Part shown: positions 37,600-42,049 of the stretch, in pieces
How the letters are laid out: each line of letters starts with the position of its first letter
Numbering within the stretch: the first letter of the stretch is position 1
DNA from: Candidatus Zhuqueibacterota bacterium
GTDB taxonomy: Bacteria > Zhuqueibacterota > Zhuqueibacteria > Residuimicrobiales > Krinioviventaceae
Assembly (NCBI GenBank): GCA_016929295.1
Contig: JAFGJB010000361.1
Coordinates: 1-42,049 of the forward strand
Direction: 5' to 3'
Length of the DNA stretch: 42,049 nucleotides
Notes under the pieces: model-generated
Told to the model about the DNA's origin: nothing
The model's database searches: none
Seen by the model: only the letters and a program-made list of their open reading frames with translations
Position numbers and translations under genes: made by a program

Positions 37600-38813
37600 G
37601 TGCTCGGCCCCGGACTTTTTTTGTCGGGCTGTTCGCGTATCCACTGCGAATCGTGTTGATGATGAATGAGACTTGCGCGCGTGATCGCCTTCTCACCGAA
37701 CTTTTCTCTGATCTCATCCATCACGTCATCGACCTTGGCAGCAGCCGGCGCCGGCGCAAATAAATCGAGCTGTCCCTCGCCCTTTTCCAGTTGTGATACA
37801 GCCACGCCAACAAGTCGCACTTTGTCGCGCTGCAAATGCGCATAGAGCTCGCCTATATTTGCAAAAATATCATCAAAATGATTGACAAAAGTGTTCAGAG
37901 TGCGCGAACGGGTGAACGTGGTAAAATCGTGCAGCCGAATTTTCAGCGTGATGGTACGACCGCGATATTTTTGCCGCCGCATCTCCCGCGCCAGCTCGTT
38001 GCATAGATAACGCAGCGTATTGTGAATGGTCTCCTCATCATCGCTGTCCACATCAAAGGTCACTTCCTTGCTGATCGATTTTGCTTTGCCGGACGTCTCA
38101 ACGGCGCGATCGTCAATGCCATGCGCCAGACGATAAAAGTGCAAACCGGTCTGGCCAAATCTGCGATATAATTCATCCTGCGTCAAACGCGCCAGATCGC
38201 CGATGGTGTGAATGCCCAGCTGCTGCAAGCGCGGCAGCGTCTTGACGCCGACACCCCACAGTCGCGAAATGTCCAGCGGCTGCAAAAAGGCCTCCACATC
38301 AGCTTCCTCGACAATGACCAGGCCATCCGGCTTGCGCAGATCGGACGCGACCTTGGCGACAAATTTGTTCGGCGCAATGCCGATGGAGGCCGTCAGCTCA
38401 ACCTCCTGGCGAATGCGTCTCTTTATGTCGCAAGCCAGTTTTTCCGGCGTCCCGTGCAATTTGTAGCTGGTGGTGATATCCAGAAAAGCTTCGTCAATGC
38501 TGAGCTGTTCAATATCGGGAGAGTAGCTGTCGAGGAGTGACATGATCTGATGCGAGACATCTGCGTAGCGGTGGCCGCGCGGAAAGACATATATCGCATC
38601 GGGACAACGTCGATACGCCTCACTTATCGGCATTGCCGAATGAATGCCGTATCGGCGCGCCTCATAGCTGCAGGTCGAAACGACGCCGCGCCCTCGGCCG
38701 CCTTTGGGATCAGCGCCAACGACGAGCGGCTTGCCGCGATAGGCGGGACAATCGCGCTGCTCGATGGCCGCGAAAAAGGCATCCATGTCAATGTGTAAAA
38801 TGATGCGCGACAT
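37596..38813 (-). CDS. dinB: DNA polymerase IV (Y-family)
   Basis: ILHIDMDAFFAAIEQRD, YEARRYGIHSAMP, YSPDIEQLSIDEAFLDIT, TASIGIAPNKFVAKVASDLRKPDGL. Confidence 0.97.
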   Translation of the reverse strand: MSRIILHIDMDAFFAAIEQRDCPAYRGKPLVVGADPKGGRGRGVVSTCSYEARRYGIHSAMPISEAYRRCPDAIYVFPRGHRYADVSHQIMSLLDSYSPDIEQLSIDEAFLDITTSYKLHGTPEKLACDIKRRIRQEVELTASIGIAPNKFVAKVASDLRKPDGLVIVEEADVEAFLQPLDISRLWGVGVKTLPRLQQLGIHTIGDLARLTQDELYRRFGQTGLHFYRLAHGIDDRAVETSGKAKSISKEVTFDVDSDDEETIHNTLRYLCNELAREMRRQKYRGRTITLKIRLHDFTTFTRSRTLNTFVNHFDDIFANIGELYAHLQRDKVRLVGVAVSQLEKGEGQLDLFAPAPAAAKVDDVMDEIREKFGEKAITRASLIHHQHDSQWIREQPDKKSPGPST

Positions 38814-38817
38814 TACA

Positions 38818-39282
38818 TCAAACCATTTTTTTCTCGCGTTTGCCGTGATTCAGCTGCGGCATCCGTTCGACGGTGCGACAAAAATGATCAATCGTCGCTC
38901 GCCATTCATCATCCGAGCTGTATTCGACAACCTGCAAATTGGGATCGCGATTGCCGGTGATCATACAAGAGATGAACAATCCTCTCTCATGCAGAGCCAG
39001 AACCGATTTGCCGATATGCAGCGCACAGGCGATCTCGTAACCGACGCCGAGAGACGGATTGGAAATTTCGGCAATGACAGCATCAGACGCTGTGAGCCAT
39101 TGCACATCGCGCTGGTAGATTTGCGCGGGCGTCAGTTTTTTTTCCGCATCCAGCACATTGGGATCAATGATGTGCTCTGTGGGGACGCGGTGTCCCAGCG
39201 ACTGCAGATGGCGGACGATTTTAATATAGGTGTCCAGATAAGCTCGCCCACCCGCAATTGAACCACAAAAATAGATGATCAT
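38818..39282 (-). CDS. DNPH1/Rcl-like 2'-deoxynucleoside 5'-phosphate N-hydrolase (nucleoside 2-deoxyribosyltransferase superfamily)
   Basis: IIYFCGSIAGGRAYLDTYIKIVRHLQSLGHRVPTEHI...QRDVQWLTASDAVIAEISNPSLGVGYEIACAL closely follows DNPH1 motif order (YFCGSIRGGR, TEH, D-WL--AD-VVAE--PSLGVGYE). Confidence 0.85.
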   Translation of the reverse strand: MIIYFCGSIAGGRAYLDTYIKIVRHLQSLGHRVPTEHIIDPNVLDAEKKLTPAQIYQRDVQWLTASDAVIAEISNPSLGVGYEIACALHIGKSVLALHERGLFISCMITGNRDPNLQVVEYSSDDEWRATIDHFCRTVERMPQLNHGKREKKMV

Positions 39283-40097
39283 CAGTTTTTTCTCATCAAT
39301 ATAATATACGATCGAACGCCCTCTTTGACTAACAACAGGGCGATCTTTTCGATCAGCGTATAATGCGCGACATAGTAAGAAAGCAGTGACAGCCGTTGAA
39401 AAAGGTCCTCATTCCAGCGACCGAATGTTTTTGAACGCAGTCGCTTGTTCAAACGTCGCCCCAGCCACAGGATGACGGCGGGTATTTTGGCGGCATATTT
39501 CACTTCTTTTTCCAGGGTTCCCGCCTCCAGGACCTCAAGGCCAACCTGACGGGCGAATTCGGCCAGCTCTTCCGGACGATAGGCGGTGTGGAAATAGCTG
39601 CCACCCCAACTTGCCTCCACGCCGTAATCCGCCATGGCGCCGAGGCCGGCCCAGGTCGGCCGCTCGCCTTTATAATTCGGCGTCGTCAGCAGGGCGCATC
39701 CGTCCGTTTTCAGCACATGATATATGGATTCGAACACGGCCTGGGGATGAAAGCAATGTTCGAGCAGCTCGCTGCACAGCACGCGATCAAAAGAGCGAGG
39801 TTTGAAACAGTGCAGCCGCTCGGCATCGGCCACGACATAATAGAGCAATGTATCGCGACGAGCGCGTTGTAGCGCCGTCCGGCTGAGATCAACGCCAACG
39901 CGAACGCCATCATAGTGCTGCAGATACATGCCTCGATTCGTGCCAATTTCCAATAATGAGCCGGACTGTTTTTTCAGCCAGGCGCAGATAAAGCGCTTTC
40001 GCAATCTGCCGCGCAAAGTGCGATAGACCTGTTCCTCTTCAGGATAAGACTCGCCCACTTTATCATAAAAATCTTTTAATGCTATCTGGTCCTTCAT
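39282..40097 (-). CDS. Class I SAM-dependent methyltransferase
   Basis: LLEIGTNRGMYLQHYDGVRVGVDLSRTALQRAR, FDRVLCSELLEHCFHPQAVFESIYHVLKTDGCALLTTPN. Confidence 0.9.
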   Translation of the reverse strand: MKDQIALKDFYDKVGESYPEEEQVYRTLRGRLRKRFICAWLKKQSGSLLEIGTNRGMYLQHYDGVRVGVDLSRTALQRARRDTLLYYVVADAERLHCFKPRSFDRVLCSELLEHCFHPQAVFESIYHVLKTDGCALLTTPNYKGERPTWAGLGAMADYGVEASWGGSYFHTAYRPEELAEFARQVGLEVLEAGTLEKEVKYAAKIPAVILWLGRRLNKRLRSKTFGRWNEDLFQRLSLLSYYVAHYTLIEKIALLLVKEGVRSYIILMRKN

Positions 40098-41590
40098 GGA
40101 GCTTCTTTGATACAGGCGCGATGCAAAATTCGTCTCACAGATGACAACTCATCCGCACCAAAAAATCGGACCAGGAACAACGCTGCCGGATAGAACAGAA
40201 AAAGTCCGATTTTAAGGAGCACGTCCGCAGCGAACAGATCCAAACGACCGAGCGCAAAGAGTGCGGCGACGACCAGCGTCATTTTCAGCAGCCGCCCCCA
40301 CTCATATTGCACGGGATAGAGCCTCTGCCCGACGACATAGAGCGCCGCGGCCATGATCATATAGGCGATCACGCGCGCCCAGGCCGCGCCGACAAATCCA
40401 ATCGTCGGAATGAGCAGGTAGAGGGCCGCCACATTGCCGAGCACGCCGGCGCCAGTGATGAAGGGCAGGTATTTCGTCTTCTTTTCCAGATAGATGCCAA
40501 TGATGAAATTGAGATAGGCGGCATAAAATATATAAGCCAGGAAGATGATCGGCACGACCACGGTGCCCTCCCAATATTCCTGGCCCAGCAGACTGAAATT
40601 GCCGATCCGCAACCTCACAATATCATCGATGAACAGGGAAAAAAATATAAAGACAACGCTGCACGCCAGCATCACATAGGTGAACACCTTTTTGAATACC
40701 TGGCGGGCATTTTCCTGCTTGCAGGTGGAGAGGAAAAACGGATGCCAGGCGAAGCGAAAAGCGGTGATGAACAGCGCCATGAACATGCCCATTTTGGCAT
40801 TCGGGCCATAGAGACCGACCACCTGCACCGAATCAAGACGCTCGAGGATGATCTTGTCAATCGTATCCATGAGCCCGACAGAGAGCGTTGACGGCAGATA
40901 GGGAATGCCAAAGGCGAGCAATTCCCTGAACGTCGGCCAATGAAAGATGAATTTAAAATGCCGCAGGGAGACGGGCGCCATCAATAGAAAAGTCAGGGCC
41001 GATGATATAAGATTGGCGACAAAAATGCCTTCGATGCCCATCTTCAGATTGACGATGAGCACAATGTTGCAGACAAAATTAATGACGACGTTGAGAAATT
41101 TAAAAAAGATGAACTGCACCGGCTTTTCCTCGGCGCGAAGGATGAGAAAGGGCATGAGCGTCATGGAATCAAAGAAGAGGATGCCGGCCGAGAGAATGAT
41201 CATCCACGGCAGATCAACCGGCAACGCATGAATCTCGGGGCTGAAGAGTCGCGCTGCCAGTGGCCCGCGAGCAAAAATGATGACCGCGGACAGAAAAAGG
41301 GAGGTCAGTAAAATGGAATTATAGGCGGTCGAAAAAACCCGGTTTCGGCCCGCAGGTGTGTCATCCAAAATGTAGAAACGAAAAAAAGCGGTGTCGAGGC
41401 CATAGGAATAGACGACCGTCAGGATGACGATATAAGAAAAAACAAGGGTGTAAACTCCCAGCTCATCCTTGGCAAAGGTGTTGGAATAGAGCGGAATCAG
41501 CAAAAAAGTGATGAGTCGATTGAGGATATGCCCAATACCGTAGACGGCAGAGTGCTGAAAGAGTCGTTTAATGCTTATAAAAATGGACAT
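40094..41590 (-). CDS. Polysaccharide/oligosaccharide flippase (Wzx/MATE-like)
   Basis: 498 aa multi-pass protein; AVYGIGHILNRLITFLLIPLYSNTFAKDELGVYTLVFSYIVIL N-terminus and GIPYLPSTLSVGLMDTIDKIILERL. Confidence 0.9.
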   Translation of the reverse strand: MSIFISIKRLFQHSAVYGIGHILNRLITFLLIPLYSNTFAKDELGVYTLVFSYIVILTVVYSYGLDTAFFRFYILDDTPAGRNRVFSTAYNSILLTSLFLSAVIIFARGPLAARLFSPEIHALPVDLPWMIILSAGILFFDSMTLMPFLILRAEEKPVQFIFFKFLNVVINFVCNIVLIVNLKMGIEGIFVANLISSALTFLLMAPVSLRHFKFIFHWPTFRELLAFGIPYLPSTLSVGLMDTIDKIILERLDSVQVVGLYGPNAKMGMFMALFITAFRFAWHPFFLSTCKQENARQVFKKVFTYVMLACSVVFIFFSLFIDDIVRLRIGNFSLLGQEYWEGTVVVPIIFLAYIFYAAYLNFIIGIYLEKKTKYLPFITGAGVLGNVAALYLLIPTIGFVGAAWARVIAYMIMAAALYVVGQRLYPVQYEWGRLLKMTLVVAALFALGRLDLFAADVLLKIGLFLFYPAALFLVRFFGADELSSVRRILHRACIKEAP

Positions 41591-41750
41591 CTGAATTCCT
41601 CGTGGTAGTAGAGGCTCCTTTCATGCAAAGATACAAATTTTTTCGCAAACTTGGCATATCTTTTCCATTGCGGAAAATTTCGACTCTTATTAATCTGGCC
41701 AAAAATAGCATAACATTTTTCATCCATCTAACTATCAACGAAAAAGTAAA

Positions 41751-41783
41751 GTCATCCCCGCGAAGGCGGGGAACCATTCAGAA
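41751..41783. repeat. Short palindromic dispersed repeat of the TCATCCCCGCGAAGGCGGGGA type
   Basis: CCCCGC-gaag-GCGGGG hairpin flanked by gtcat and aaccattcag. Confidence 0.7.
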
Positions 41784-41858
41784 ATAAGGAGTTGCTGCTC
41801 AATGGATGCCTGCCTTCCAGGTTGTTGCAGACTTGGAGAAGCAAGCGGAAAAGCTAGT

Positions 41859-41960
41859 CCTCTCTCCCCCCGCGGGGGAGAGAGACAGAGTGAGGGGGGA
41901 TTGTAACATTAAACTTATCACCCTCACCCTGGCCCTCTCCCTCGAGGGCTCGTCTTTACC
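41859..41960. repeat. GC-rich palindromic repeat (CCCTCACCCTGGCCCTCTCCC family)
   Basis: CTCTCTCCCCC/GGGGGAGAGAG hairpin, then TGAGGGGGGA ... TCACCCTCACCCTGGCCCTCTCCCTCGAGGG. Confidence 0.7.
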
Positions 41961-42049
41961 CTTATTTTTTACTGGACACGGGGAGAGAAATTTTGTATAT
42001 TATCTGTGTGAACGCTCTAGCTCAAATAAATTCATCAACGTTAATCACA

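Noticed and set aside
41600-41660. Bacteroidetes-like promoter element TATCTTTG upstream of the flippase
   Set aside because: Matches TAnnTTTG, but no -33 TTTG element at the expected spacing.
1-42049. tRNA or rRNA genes
   Set aside because: Scanned the intergenic gaps by eye; no cloverleaf or rRNA-like sequence recognised, although a covariance-model scan was not possible.

Overview
This 42 kb window is from a bacterial chromosome. The flavour is FCB-group or candidate-phylum (inference only; no rRNA or tRNA is visible to place it). All 33 supportable genes lie on the minus strand; every long plus-strand ORF looks like an antisense shadow. In transcription order (high to low coordinates) the contents are: (1) a tightly coupled run of 11 genes: Wzx-like flippase, methyltransferase, DNPH1/Rcl-like nucleotide hydrolase, DinB, heparinase II/III-like protein, degenerate LytS-type kinase, TPR protein, TtcA-like PP-loop ATPase, GT4, M23 peptidase, rhomboid; (2) a self-contained lexA transcription unit with a good promoter and terminator, carrying lexA plus three small uncharacterised ORFs; (3) valS, DUF4139 protein and recG; (4) an envelope glycosylation-type cluster: methyltransferase, GT4, DUF2723 GT-C, UPF0104/AglD-like flippase, DUF4837 lipoprotein, purE, RmlD-like SDR, DPM1-like GT2; (5) an alpha/beta hydrolase and a LOG-family protein; (6) an apparent four-gene exporter operon: ABC ATPase, ABC-2 permease/M1-like/golvesin-like fusion, TolC, and an RND-type adaptor without an RND pump; (7) a small membrane protein and a truncated TPR membrane protein. 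Intergenic regions hold several dispersed-repeat or palindrome families. The best candidates for something undescribed are the lexA small-protein cassette (one protein carries a QADLF clamp-binding-like motif, another is strongly acidic) and the ABC-2/M1-like/golvesin exporter operon.
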